Source: Nocardioides lacusdianchii (GTDB taxonomy: Bacteria; Actinomycetota; Actinomycetes; Propionibacteriales; Nocardioidaceae). From it: DNA of 64,000 bases. Below the pieces are notes generated by a model. The model made no database searches. It had not been told where the DNA came from and worked only from the letters and a program-made list of their open reading frames with translations. The DNA lies in assembly GCF_020102855.1 (NCBI RefSeq), contig NZ_JADHZD010000002.1, forward strand, positions 248,001 to 312,000. The letters are read 5' to 3'. Numbering within the stretch: position 1 is the first letter of the stretch; every line of letters starts with the position of its first letter. This document shows positions 1 to 8,404 of this stretch, piece by piece. The translations under genes and the position numbers were made by a program.

Positions 1-621
1 CACTCCAAGCGCGCGATGCTCGTCGAGAGCGCGCACAACGCCCAGGTGCTGGTCGCCTACTTCGCCCTCACCAGCGTGGACATCATCATCGCGAGGCAGG
101 TGCTCAGCGGGCACGACGCCGGCCTCTACGCCGCCGGGCTGATCATGGCGAAGGTGATGCTGTTCCTTCCACAGTTCGTCGTCGTGATCGCGTTCCCCGA
201 CATGGCCACGCCGGAACGCCGGCACCGCGCGCTCGTCCGCAGCCTGCTCGCCGTCGGAGTGCTGGGCCTGTTCGTCGCCGTCGCCGCCAAGGTGCTGTCC
301 CCCGTCGCGATGTTCTTCGTCGGCGGCGCCGACTTCGGCGAGGTGGAGGACCTGCTGTGGGTCTTCGCCGCGCTCGGCACGGTGCTGGCGATGCTCCAGC
401 TGCAGGTGTACGCCGTCCTCGCACGCCAGGCGCGCCGATCGGTGCTCCTGGTCTGGGCGGCCCTCGTCGTGCTGGTCGTCCTCGGCCTGCGCGTCGAGTC
501 GGTCGCCGGCCTGGTCACCGTGGTGGTGGCTGTGGACGCCGTCCTGCTCACGGTGCTGACGCTGGCCAGCCTCCGCCTGGCCAGCCGGGCCGCCCCCGCA
601 GCCACCCGCGCGGCGGGCTGA
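1..621 (+). CDS. Polysaccharide/lipopolysaccharide flippase-like membrane protein, 3' part
   Basis: The reading frame is open from base 1, so the gene begins before the window and only its last roughly 206 codons are seen. The visible part is very hydrophobic. It has about five membrane segments rich in V, L and A, separated by short basic loops such as PERRHRALVR and ARQARRS, and ends in a short polar tail. Topology and the spacing of helices fit the C-terminal half of a MATE/Wzx-type oligosaccharide flippase of the MOP superfamily, which moves lipid-linked sugars across the membrane. That assignment rests on overall pattern, not on a diagnostic motif. The next gene lies 11 bases downstream on the other strand. 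Confidence 0.55.
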   Translation, partial: HSKRAMLVESAHNAQVLVAYFALTSVDIIIARQVLSGHDAGLYAAGLIMAKVMLFLPQFVVVIAFPDMATPERRHRALVRSLLAVGVLGLFVAVAAKVLSPVAMFFVGGADFGEVEDLLWVFAALGTVLAMLQLQVYAVLARQARRSVLLVWAALVVLVVLGLRVESVAGLVTVVVAVDAVLLTVLTLASLRLASRAAPAATRAAG

Positions 622-631
622 GCGGCTCCCC

Positions 632-1117
632 CTACGTCGCGGTCCGGGGCGCGAGGTCCAGGCTGAGCGACGTCAGCCCCTCCACCCGGCGGAACCCGAA
701 CCCGCGGTAGAGACCCAGCGCGGCCGTGTTGTCCGGCTCGGTCACGAGCGACAGCCGCGTCGCACCTGCGGCGACGGCGGCGTCACGGACCGCACCCACC
801 AGCGCGCCGGCCACCCCACGGCGGCGGGCTTCGGGGAGCACGTACAGGTCACGGACCTGCCAAAACCGTCCCAGGGCCAGCGATGCGGGCGTCTCGTGCG
901 CCGTCGCCAGACCGACCGGAGCGTCGTCAGGCCCCGAGGTCATGAACGCCGCGTAGACCATGAGCTGCCGCGTCCGGACCATCTCGCTGAGCCAGTCCCG
1001 GGCACGCGCCTCCCCGTCCGACTCGCCGTAGTGGTGCCGGTAGTGGTTGAACAGACCGGCGGCGACCGCGAGCGTCTCGTCGGTGTCGCACGACGTGACC
1101 CGCAGCCCGGTGTCCAT
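632..1117 (-). CDS. GNAT family N-acetyltransferase
   Basis: This 161-residue protein has the GNAT acetyl-CoA-binding motif A around residues 93-110 (DLYVLPEARRRGVAGALV) and the usual late motif B (DNTAALGLYRGFGFRRVE). These support acyl transfer from acetyl-CoA to an amine, but the acceptor is unknown. Its ATG shares one base with the polA TGA (TGATG), so it is probably translated by coupling to polA on the same transcript. No RBS independent of polA is needed. The family call is secure; the substrate cannot be read from sequence. Confidence 0.85.
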   Translation of the reverse strand: MDTGLRVTSCDTDETLAVAAGLFNHYRHHYGESDGEARARDWLSEMVRTRQLMVYAAFMTSGPDDAPVGLATAHETPASLALGRFWQVRDLYVLPEARRRGVAGALVGAVRDAAVAAGATRLSLVTEPDNTAALGLYRGFGFRRVEGLTSLSLDLAPRTAT

Positions 1118-3819
1118 CAGTGCGCGGCGTCGTGCCAGCTGCGCCCGGTGCCGATCGAGACGTCGAGCGGGACGGCGAGGTCCGCGGCCCCGCCCATCTC
1201 GGCCCGCACGAGCGCGGCGAGGTCGTCGGCCTCGCCCGGCGCGACCTCGAAGACGAGCTCGTCGTGCACCTGGAGCAGCATGCGCGAGCGGAGGCCCTGC
1301 TCGGCCAGTGCCTTCTCGACCCCGAGCATCGCGACCTTCACCAGGTCTGCGGCCGAGCCCTGGATCGGGGCGTTGAGCGCCATCCGCTCGGCGGTCTCGC
1401 GACGCTGGCGGTTGTCGCTGGTCAGGTCGGGCAGGTAGCGGCGGCGACCCAGGATGGTCTCGGTGAAGCCGGACCGGCGCGCCTCGTCCACGATGCCGCC
1501 GAGGTAGTCACGCACCCCGCCGAAGGTCTCGAAGTACTCGTCCATCAGCCCGCGGGCCTCGGAGGTGTCGATCCGCAGCTGCTGGGAGAGCCCGAAGGCG
1601 GACAGGCCGTAGGCAAGGCCGTAGTTCATCGCCTTGATCTTGGCCCGCTGCTCGACGCTCACCGCGGCCGCGTCGACGTCGAAGACGCGTGCGGCGGTGA
1701 TCGAGTGGAAGTCCTGGCCGGAGCGGAAGGCCTCGATCAGCAGCTCGTCCTCGGAGAGGTGGGCCATGATGCGCATCTCGACCTGGCTGTAGTCGGCCGT
1801 CAACAGGGACTCGAAGCCCTCGCCCACGACGAAGCCCTCACGGATCCGGCGGCCGGCCTCGGTGCGGATCGGGATGTTCTGGAGGTTCGGGTCGGTGCTG
1901 GAGAGGCGGCCGGTGGCCGCGATGATCTGGTTGTAGGTGGTGTGGATGCGCCCGTCGGAGGCCACGGTCTTGAGCAGGCCCTCCACCGTCTGGCGCAGCC
2001 GGATCACGTCGCGGTGGCGCAGCAGGTGCTGCAGGAACGGGTGCTCGGTCTTCTCGAACAGCTGCTGGAGCGCGTCGGCGTCGGTCGTCCAGCCGGTCTT
2101 GGTGCGCTTGGTCTTCGGCATGTCGAGCTCGTCGAAGAGGACCACCTGCAGCTGCTTGGGCGAGCCGAGGTTGATCTCCTTGCCGATGACGTCGTAGGCG
2201 TCGGTCGCCGCGGCCCTCACCTGCTCGCCGAACTCCGACTCGAGCCCCTCGAGGTAGTCGGTGTCGACGGCGATGCCGATCTGCTCCATCCGCACGAGGG
2301 TGCCGATCAGCGGCAGCTCCACGTCGCTGAGGAGGCGGGTGCCGCCGTGCTCCTCCACGGCGCCGTCGAGGGCGTCGGCGAGGTCGAGGACGGCGCGCGC
2401 GGTGAGCATGGCGGTGTCACTGGCCGTGGTGTCGTCCATCGCGTCGAAGCTGAGCTGGTCGGCGTCGACGGCGTCCTGGCGCAGCTCGCGCTTGAGGTAG
2501 CGCAGGGTCAGGTCGGCGAGGTCGTAGGAGCGCTGGTCCGGCTGCACGAGATAGGCGGCCAGGGCGGTGTCGACGTCGAGACCTGCGAGGGTCCATCCGC
2601 GGGCAGCCAGGGCCAGGCTCGGGCCGTTGGCGTCGTGGAGCGCCTTGGGTCGCGACGGGTCGGCGAGCCATGCCGCCACGGCCGCGTCGTCCTCGGGCCC
2701 GATGTCGGCCACGTCGATCCAGGCGGCGTCGCCCTCGCTCGTGGCCACGGCGACCGAGAGCACCTCGCCGGTGCCGGCGCGCCAGGTGCCGTGCACCGAG
2801 ACCCCGACGCGCTCCCCCGCCGGCGCGTGCTCGTCCAGCCACGCGGCAGCCTCGCCGGCGCCGAGACGGCGGCCGTCGAGCTCGAAGCCGGCCTCGGCCT
2901 GGGTGGCGTCGTCGGGCTCGGGGTCGATGGTGTCGAGCAGGCGGGTGCGCAGCTCACCGCGGAACTCCAGCTCGTCGAGGAGCTCGAGCCCTCCGGTGCG
3001 GTCCCAGGGACGGCGTACGAGCTCGCCGGGGCGCACCGGCAGGCTCAGGTCGCGCACCAGCGCGTTGAGCTGGCGGTTGCGGATCACGTCGCCGAGGTGG
3101 GCTCGCAGCGCCTCACCCTTCTTGCCCGTCACCTCGTCGGCGCGGGCGATGACGTTGTCGAGGCCGTCGAACTGGTTGATCCACTTCGCGGCATAGCCCT
3201 GGCCGACGCCCGGGACGCCGGGGAGGTTGTCGGAGGTCTCACCGACGATGGCCGCGAGCTCGGGGTAGCGGTGGGGCGGGACGCCGTACTTCTCCTCGAC
3301 GTAGGCCGGGGTGAGCCGGGCCAGGTCGCTCACGCCCCGCATCGGGTAGAGCACGGTGGAGGACTCGGTGACGAGCTGGATGGAGTCGCGGTCGCCGGTG
3401 AGGATGAGCACCTCCATGCCCTCGGCGAGCGCCTCGGTCACGAGGGTGGCGATGATGTCGTCGGCCTCGTAGCCCTCGAGGTCGAGGTGGGTGATCGAGA
3501 GCGCGTCGAGCACCCGTCGGATGAGCGGCAGCTGGCTGCTGAACTCGTCGGGCGTCTTGTTGCGCTTGGCCTTGTACTCGCTGTACTGCTCGAGCCGGAA
3601 CGTCTGGCGCGAGCGGTCGAAGGCCACGGCGACGTGCGTGGGCACCTCGTCGCGCAGCACGTTGACCAGCATCGAGGTGAAGCCGTAGACGGCGTTGGTG
3701 TGCTGCCCGGTGGCGGTCGCGAAGTTCTCCACCGGCAGCGCGAAGAACGCACGGTAGGCCAGCGAGTGGCCGTCGAGCAGGAGGAGGCGGGGACGGGACT
3801 GCTCACTCGTTCCAGGCAC
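1117..3819 (-). CDS. polA: DNA polymerase I
   Basis: This 900-residue family A polymerase fills gaps and removes primers during repair and lagging-strand synthesis. The N-terminal third is the 5'-3' exonuclease (LLLDGHSLAYRAFF near the start, then LEGYEADDIIATLV and the helix-hairpin-helix region DNLPGVPGVG). The polymerase domain has motif A DYSQVEMRIMAHL, motif B with KAMNYGLAYGLSAFG, and motif C LLQVHDELVFEV close to the end. The middle domain lacks the acidic DxE-type 3'-5' exonuclease residues, so proofreading is probably absent, as in other actinobacterial PolA proteins. The hotdog thioesterase gene diverges 72 bp upstream, and a GNAT gene overlaps the 3' end. Confidence 0.97.
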   Translation of the reverse strand: MPGTSEQSRPRLLLLDGHSLAYRAFFALPVENFATATGQHTNAVYGFTSMLVNVLRDEVPTHVAVAFDRSRQTFRLEQYSEYKAKRNKTPDEFSSQLPLIRRVLDALSITHLDLEGYEADDIIATLVTEALAEGMEVLILTGDRDSIQLVTESSTVLYPMRGVSDLARLTPAYVEEKYGVPPHRYPELAAIVGETSDNLPGVPGVGQGYAAKWINQFDGLDNVIARADEVTGKKGEALRAHLGDVIRNRQLNALVRDLSLPVRPGELVRRPWDRTGGLELLDELEFRGELRTRLLDTIDPEPDDATQAEAGFELDGRRLGAGEAAAWLDEHAPAGERVGVSVHGTWRAGTGEVLSVAVATSEGDAAWIDVADIGPEDDAAVAAWLADPSRPKALHDANGPSLALAARGWTLAGLDVDTALAAYLVQPDQRSYDLADLTLRYLKRELRQDAVDADQLSFDAMDDTTASDTAMLTARAVLDLADALDGAVEEHGGTRLLSDVELPLIGTLVRMEQIGIAVDTDYLEGLESEFGEQVRAAATDAYDVIGKEINLGSPKQLQVVLFDELDMPKTKRTKTGWTTDADALQQLFEKTEHPFLQHLLRHRDVIRLRQTVEGLLKTVASDGRIHTTYNQIIAATGRLSSTDPNLQNIPIRTEAGRRIREGFVVGEGFESLLTADYSQVEMRIMAHLSEDELLIEAFRSGQDFHSITAARVFDVDAAAVSVEQRAKIKAMNYGLAYGLSAFGLSQQLRIDTSEARGLMDEYFETFGGVRDYLGGIVDEARRSGFTETILGRRRYLPDLTSDNRQRRETAERMALNAPIQGSAADLVKVAMLGVEKALAEQGLRSRMLLQVHDELVFEVAPGEADDLAALVRAEMGGAADLAVPLDVSIGTGRSWHDAAH

Positions 3820-3891
3820 CCGCCGACTCTAGCCGCCGCCGCTGACAGCCCCACCCCCGGGAACGGCCGGTGCCCTCGGCACAATGGGCGC

Positions 3892-4332
3892 ATGAGTGCA
3901 CCCGAGACCCTGGCCGGCCTGAGCGTCGAGGAGCTGATCGCCTTCATGCCCGACGGCAACGGTCGGCTGAACGACAAGATGGGCGTCGAGCTCGTCGAGG
4001 TGTCCGCCGAGCGCGTCGTGGCGACGATGCCGGTCGAGGGCAACACCCAGCCCTTCGGCCTGCTGCACGGCGGCGCGTCCGTCGTGCTCGCCGAGACGCT
4101 CGGGTCGATCGGGTCGGCGATCCACGCCTACCCGGAGAAGATCGCGGTCGGCGTCGACATCAACGCCACCCACCACCGCGCCGCCACCTCGGGGACGGTC
4201 ACGGGCGTCGCGACCGCGGTGCACCTGGGACGCTCGTCGACGTCCTACGAGATCGTCATCACCGACGAGCGCGGCAAGCGCGTGTGCACCTCGCGCATCA
4301 CCTGCGCGCTGGTGCCGGCTCCCTCGCGCTGA
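3892..4332 (+). CDS. PaaI-type hotdog-fold thioesterase
   Basis: This 146-residue protein is a single hotdog domain. The signature region around residues 55-75 (QPFGLLHGGASVVLAETLGS) matches acyl-CoA thioesterases of the PaaI/4-hydroxybenzoyl-CoA thioesterase group. There the HGG stretch and the following acidic residue sit in the active site and hydrolyse aryl- or acyl-CoA. The C-terminal half has the usual beta-strand pattern ending VCTSRITCALV. The chosen ATG follows a short intergenic region shared with divergent polA; a much longer antisense frame over polA is a coding shadow. The substrate is not determinable, although a menaquinone-pathway DHNA-CoA thioesterase is one possibility in actinobacteria. 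Confidence 0.85.
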   Translation: MSAPETLAGLSVEELIAFMPDGNGRLNDKMGVELVEVSAERVVATMPVEGNTQPFGLLHGGASVVLAETLGSIGSAIHAYPEKIAVGVDINATHHRAATSGTVTGVATAVHLGRSSTSYEIVITDERGKRVCTSRITCALVPAPSR

Positions 4333-4345
4333 GACGGGTCCGGGC

Positions 4346-4915
4346 TCAGCCCGGGACGCGCTCGCGCCTGATGCGGCGCGCGGCCAGCACCCGGTCGATC
4401 CGCTGCTTGCTCGTGGCGGCGTGGGTGACCTGGCGCGACTGCGGGAGCCGCGACCGTACGGCGCTGGTCGTGGCCGCACGCAGCATCGCCTGGGGGGCGA
4501 AGGACAGCCGCGCCATGAAGCGGTTGGCGTCACGGGCCTCGGCCGCGGCCGCGGTCTGGATGTGCGCGATGCCGTGCTGCTCGGCGAAGCGGCAGGCCGC
4601 CTCCATCAGGGCGCTGCCCACGCCCTTGCGCCGGAAGCGGGGGAACACGTGCGGCGACACCGCCAGGACCGCCGGCTCGAGGTTGAGCGGGGTGAAGGTC
4701 GTCGCCTCGAGGTAGACCGCACCGGCGACCTCGCCGTCGATCTCCGCCACGGCCACGCACTGCGTCTCGCAGGCCTCGGCCGATGCCACGACGCGCGACA
4801 CGTCGGCCAGCTGCTCGTCCAGACCACCCTTGCGCAGGATGTCGCCCCACAGCTCACGCAGGGACGCCACGTCAGAGGGCTGTGCCTTGCGCACGGTCAC
4901 CGGCGTCCGACTCAT
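4346..4915 (-). CDS. GNAT family N-acetyltransferase
   Basis: This protein of 189 residues starts at MSRTPVTVRKAQPSD. Motif A lies around residues 75-100 (VSPHVFPRFRRKGVGSALMEAA), with the R-x-x-G-x-G/A acetyl-CoA loop, followed by a conserved ARDANRFMARLSF segment. The C-terminal 40 residues are basic and form an unusual tail after the GNAT fold. The frame stays open a further 1.6 kb upstream over livK on the opposite strand. I treat that as a shadow and start at the ATG that gives the normal GNAT N-terminus. It converges with the thioesterase gene, with 13 bp between stops. The acceptor substrate is unknown. Confidence 0.8.
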   Translation of the reverse strand: MSRTPVTVRKAQPSDVASLRELWGDILRKGGLDEQLADVSRVVASAEACETQCVAVAEIDGEVAGAVYLEATTFTPLNLEPAVLAVSPHVFPRFRRKGVGSALMEAACRFAEQHGIAHIQTAAAAEARDANRFMARLSFAPQAMLRAATTSAVRSRLPQSRQVTHAATSKQRIDRVLAARRIRRERVPG

Positions 4916-5215
4916 CGACCCACCACTTCCTCGAGCACGTCCTGTGCGGCCCCCCACCGGCCTGTCCCGGCGCCACACCCGAGCGACCTTATCGTCCGGG
5001 CTCCCGCTCACGCTACGCGGAGGTCGGTCCCGCCCCGGACGCCCGCCCCGTCGTTCGCGGCCTCGCGCACGACAGGGAAGAAGTTCTCCCAGAGGTAACG
5101 AAACGGCTACGAACCGCGGAGTTGCGCCAACATGCTCGCCCATGAGAGGCGTCCGCACTACCGTTCCGTCAAAGCCCCATGGCTCCGACCGGAGCCGGCA
5201 AGAACCGGAGGACGC
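4916..5215. other. Divergent intergenic region (GNAT / livK promoters)
   Basis: About 300 bases separate the divergent GNAT and livK starts, and no gene with convincing coding character lies here. It must hold both promoters. A GGAGGA ribosome-binding site lies at 5207-5212, very close to the livK ATG at 5216. Around 5095-5115 there is an AC-rich patch (GTAAC, GAAAC, GAACC) that recalls nitrogen-regulator half-sites, but the spacing is wrong for GlnR. I see no strong hairpin. Confidence 0.4.
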
Positions 5216-6517
5216 ATGAAGCGCACCACCAACCGACGTACCCGCGTCGCGGCCGCGGCCGTCGCCAGCCTGTTTGTTTTCGCCGCGTGCGGATCCGACG
5301 GCGACGACACCGACACCCCCGACGCTGGCGGCGAGAGCTCGGAGACCGAGTCCGCTGCACCCGAGGGGGACGGCACGCTGACCTTCGGGTCGCTGCTCCC
5401 CGAGACCGGCAGCCTCGCCTTCCTCGGCCCGCCCGAGTTCGCGGGTGTCGACCTCGCCGTCCAGGAGATCAACGAGGCCGGTGGCGTTCTCGGCCAGGAC
5501 GTCGTGCACGTGCGCGGCGACTCCGGTGACGCCGACTCCGGCATCGCGCCGGCCGAGACCGACCAGCTGATCGCCGAGGGGTCCGACGTGATCGTCGGAG
5601 CAGCCTCGTCCGGCGTCTCGCTCACCGTCATCGACGCCATCCAGGCCGCCGGTCGCGTGATGTTCTCGCCCGCCAACACCTCGACCGCCTTCGACGAGGG
5701 CGACTACGCCGAGCCTGACCTCTACTTCCGCACGGCCCCCTCCGACATCCTCCAGGGTGCGGTCATGGCCAACCTGCTGATCCAGGACGGCAAGTCGAAC
5801 GTCGCCATCCTGTCGCGACAGGACGCCTACGGCGAGACCCTCGTGGACGAGATCACGAAGAACCTCGAGGGCGCCGGCAGCTCGGTGGCCGCGACGGTCT
5901 TCTACGGTGAGAACGCCCAGTCGTTCGACTCGCAGGTCGACGAGATCGCCGCCGCCGGTGGCGACGCGCTCGTGCTGATCGGCTTCGAGGAGACGGCGAC
6001 GATCATCCCGCAGCTGATCACCGCCGGTGCCGGCCCGCAGGACATCGACACCTACTTCGTCGACGGCAACACCGCCGACTACAGCCCGGCCGGGTCGACT
6101 CCGCTTCCGCGGGGCACGCTCGAGGGCACCAAGGGCACCATCCCCGGCGCCGACAGCGGTGGCGAGTTCCAGGACCGCCTGCTGGAGATCGACCCCGAGC
6201 TCGACTCGTTCGCGTATGCGGCTGAGTCGTACGACGCGGTCATCGTCTCTGCGCTGGCTGCCGTCGCGGCCGAGAGCGACAACGCCGAGGCGCTGGCGCT
6301 CGAGATCCCGGGTGTGACGACCGAGGGCGAGAAGTGCACCGACTTCGCCGCCTGCGTCGAGCTCCTCGAGGCTGGTGAGGACATCGACTTCGACGGTGCC
6401 TCCGGCCCCATCGAGCTCGGTGAGACGGGCAGCCCGACGGCTGCCTCGATCGGCATCTACGAGTACGACGCCAAGAACCAGATCGCTCCGGTCGAGTACA
6501 TCGAGGGCCAGATCTGA
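5216..6517 (+). CDS. livK: Branched-chain amino acid ABC transporter substrate-binding lipoprotein (LivK family)
   Basis: This 433-residue lipoprotein has a basic N-terminus, a hydrophobic stretch and the lipobox LFVFAAC, followed by an acidic, low-complexity linker (GSDGDDTDTPDAGG). The mature part is a type I periplasmic-binding-protein fold: a strand LTFGSLLPETGSLAFLGPPE that contacts the ligand, then the EINEAGGVLGQDV motif typical of the HAAT family (leucine/isoleucine/valine, amide or urea binders). It should feed the LivHMGF membrane complex encoded convergently downstream. The start ATG follows GGAGGA by only three bases. Ligand identity is inferred from the permease family only. Confidence 0.88.
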   Translation: MKRTTNRRTRVAAAAVASLFVFAACGSDGDDTDTPDAGGESSETESAAPEGDGTLTFGSLLPETGSLAFLGPPEFAGVDLAVQEINEAGGVLGQDVVHVRGDSGDADSGIAPAETDQLIAEGSDVIVGAASSGVSLTVIDAIQAAGRVMFSPANTSTAFDEGDYAEPDLYFRTAPSDILQGAVMANLLIQDGKSNVAILSRQDAYGETLVDEITKNLEGAGSSVAATVFYGENAQSFDSQVDEIAAAGGDALVLIGFEETATIIPQLITAGAGPQDIDTYFVDGNTADYSPAGSTPLPRGTLEGTKGTIPGADSGGEFQDRLLEIDPELDSFAYAAESYDAVIVSALAAVAAESDNAEALALEIPGVTTEGEKCTDFAACVELLEAGEDIDFDGASGPIELGETGSPTAASIGIYEYDAKNQIAPVEYIEGQI

Positions 6518-6544
6518 TCCGGTCTGACCGCACCTGAGCAAAGC

Positions 6545-6580
6545 CTCCGGCCCGAGACCTCACGGTCTCGGGCCGGAGGT
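6545..6580 (+). terminator. Strong hairpin terminator after livK
   Basis: A perfect 16-bp inverted repeat (CCTCCGGCCCGAGACC and its complement) with a TCAC loop starts 27 bases after the livK stop. It is followed by the T-containing run TCATTTCA. Confidence 0.85.
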
Positions 6581-6612
6581 CATTTCAGGGCCGGTCGACA
6601 GCAGGAACCACG

Positions 6613-6641
6613 ACGGCCCGGGATCGAGGATCCCGGGCCGT
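6613..6641 (-). terminator. Hairpin terminator after livF
   Basis: A perfect 13-bp stem (ACGGCCCGGGATC) with loop GAG lies 24 bases past the livF stop in the convergent gap. With the neighbouring hairpin it insulates the two converging transcripts. No clear U-tract is present. Confidence 0.7.
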
Positions 6642-6665
6642 GCTGCGTCGTACGTCGCTGGTGGT

Positions 6666-7448
6666 CTAGCTCGCCGCGGCGCCCAGCGTGCCGAGGTAGA
6701 GCTGGATGACCTTGGGGTCGCTGCCCAGCGACCTGCCCGTGCCGGTGTAGGCGTTGCGCCCGTGGTCGAGGACGTAGCCGCGGTCGCAGATCTGGAGGCA
6801 GCGGCGGGCGTTCTGCTCGACCATGATCACCGAGACCCCGGCCCGGTTGATGTTGCGCGTCTGCACGAAGACCTCGTCCTGGAGGACAGGTGACAGACCC
6901 GCCGAGGGCTCGTCGAGGAGGAGCACCGACGGCGCCATCATCAGCGCACGTCCCATCGCGACCATCTGACGCTCACCACCGGACAGGGAGCCCGCACGCT
7001 GCTTGCGGCGGTCTCCCAGCCTCGGGAAGATGTCGGTGACGAAGTCGAAGCGCTCGGAGAACTTCTTGGGAGCCTGGTAGCAGCCCATCTCGAGGTTCTC
7101 CTCGATGGTCAGGCTGGGGAACACGTTGTTGGACTGCGGGACGAAGCCGATGCCGGCCGTCACCAGCTGGTCGGCGCGCATGTTGGTGATGTCGCGACCC
7201 TCCAGGGTCACCGACCCGGTGCGCACCTTGACCAGTCCGAACAGCGCCTTGAGCAAGGTGGACTTGCCGGCGCCGTTGGGGCCGATGATCCCGACGAGCT
7301 CGCCCTTGTTGCAGTAGAGGTCGGCGCCGTTGAGGATGTCGACCCCGGGGAGGTAGCCGCCGCGCAGGGCGTCGGCGCGCAGGACGGCCTCACCCGCAGC
7401 GGCGAGGTGGGCCTCGCGCTCCTTGGTGGTGTTGTCGGCCTCGTTCAT
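6666..7448 (-). CDS. livF: Branched-chain amino acid ABC transporter ATP-binding protein LivF
   Basis: This 260-residue ATPase has Walker A GPNGAGKST, the ABC signature LSGGERQMVAMGRAL, and Walker B LLLDEPSAGLSP, with the switch histidine region VSVIMVEQNARRCL. LivF is one of the two nucleotide-binding subunits that drive uptake through LivHM. The N-terminus carries a 25-residue polar extension (MNEADNTTKEREAH) before the first strand. Its ATG overlaps the livG stop by four bases (ATGA), so coupled translation is expected. The order livH-livM-livG-livF is the standard operon order. Confidence 0.93.
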   Translation of the reverse strand: MNEADNTTKEREAHLAAAGEAVLRADALRGGYLPGVDILNGADLYCNKGELVGIIGPNGAGKSTLLKALFGLVKVRTGSVTLEGRDITNMRADQLVTAGIGFVPQSNNVFPSLTIEENLEMGCYQAPKKFSERFDFVTDIFPRLGDRRKQRAGSLSGGERQMVAMGRALMMAPSVLLLDEPSAGLSPVLQDEVFVQTRNINRAGVSVIMVEQNARRCLQICDRGYVLDHGRNAYTGTGRSLGSDPKVIQLYLGTLGAAAS

Positions 7449-8404
7449 GGCGCGTCCTTCCTGTGCTCGTCTGACGCCGTCGAGGTCTCGTGGTCCAGCT
7501 CGGCCTCGGCCTCCGACTCCAGCTCGTGCTCGTCGAGCTCGGTCAGGTCCGTGTCGTGGTGGGCGCCGAGGTAGGCGTCGATCACGGCCGGGTTGCTCAT
7601 CACCTCGGACGGCGTGCCCTCGGCCACGATCTGGCCCTGGGCCATCACGATGACCCAGTCCGAGATGTCGCGGACCATGTCCATGTCGTGCTCGACGAAG
7701 AGCACCGTGCGGCCCTCGTCGCGCAGGGACTTCACGTGGCCCAGCAGGGACTGCTTGAGAGCCGGGTTCACCCCGGCCATCGGCTCGTCCAGCATGATGA
7801 GCTCGGGGTCGACCATCAGGGCGCGCGCCATCTCGAGCAGCTTGCGCTGCCCACCGGAGAGCGACCCGGCGAAGTCCTCGCGCTTGGCGTCGAGCTTGAA
7901 GCGCGCCAGCAGGTCGTCGGCGCGTCGGGTGTTGGACTCCTCCTGGCTGCGCCAGAGGAACGGCAGTGCGGCTGACCAGAACTTCTCGCCCCTCTGGCCG
8001 GTGGCTCCCAGGCGCATGTTCTCGATCACGGTGAGCTTGGCGAGCACCTTGGTCAGCTGGAAGGTGCGGACCATGCCCAGCCGGGCGACCTTGTAGGGGG
8101 CGACCCGCTGCAGCGACGTGCCGTTGAAGCTCCACTCGCCCGAGTCGGGCATGTCGAAGCCGGTCAGCAGGTTGAACAGCGTGGTCTTGCCCGCGCCGTT
8201 GGGCCCGATCAGGGCGGTGATCACGCCACGCTGGATCTCGATGTGCTCCACGTCGACGGCCGCCAGGCCACCGAAGGTGCGGCGGATGCCGTCGCCCTTG
8301 ACGATGGGGTCGGGCTTCGGCACGCCCGGTCGGGGCTCGAGACCGCTCAGGTCAGGACGCGGCGCGGCGGCGGAGGGCCGGGCCGGTTCGGTGTCAGCGC
8401 TCAT
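7445..8404 (-). CDS. livG: Branched-chain amino acid ABC transporter ATP-binding protein LivG
   Basis: This protein of 319 residues has Walker A GPNGAGKTTLFNLLTG, signature SLSGGQRKLLEMARAL and Walker B LIMLDEPMAGVNP, together with the LivG-specific insert in the helical domain. It pairs with LivF on the cytoplasmic face of LivHM. The last 45 residues after the ATPase core are a strongly acidic, probably disordered tail (repeated D/E with LTELDEHELESEAEAE). This is longer than in typical LivG proteins of about 255-270 residues. About 30 extra polar residues also precede the core. The start overlaps the end of livM by 11 bases. Confidence 0.93.
   Translation of the reverse strand: MSADTEPARPSAAAPRPDLSGLEPRPGVPKPDPIVKGDGIRRTFGGLAAVDVEHIEIQRGVITALIGPNGAGKTTLFNLLTGFDMPDSGEWSFNGTSLQRVAPYKVARLGMVRTFQLTKVLAKLTVIENMRLGATGQRGEKFWSAALPFLWRSQEESNTRRADDLLARFKLDAKREDFAGSLSGGQRKLLEMARALMVDPELIMLDEPMAGVNPALKQSLLGHVKSLRDEGRTVLFVEHDMDMVRDISDWVIVMAQGQIVAEGTPSEVMSNPAVIDAYLGAHHDTDLTELDEHELESEAEAELDHETSTASDEHRKDAP

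Noticed and set aside
1120..4332. A 1070-codon open frame on the plus strand opposite polA
   Set aside because: Its sequence is low-complexity V/G/L/E/D-rich and mirrors the polA codon structure; only the last 146 codons (from 3892) are a real thioesterase.
4338..4357. Small hairpin between the thioesterase and GNAT stops
   Set aside because: The arms differ by one base and the loop would be a single base; too weak for a terminator call.
5095..5115. GlnR-like GTAAC/GAAAC half-sites upstream of livK
   Set aside because: The spacing between half-sites does not match gTnAc-n6-GaAAc, so nitrogen control is not supported.
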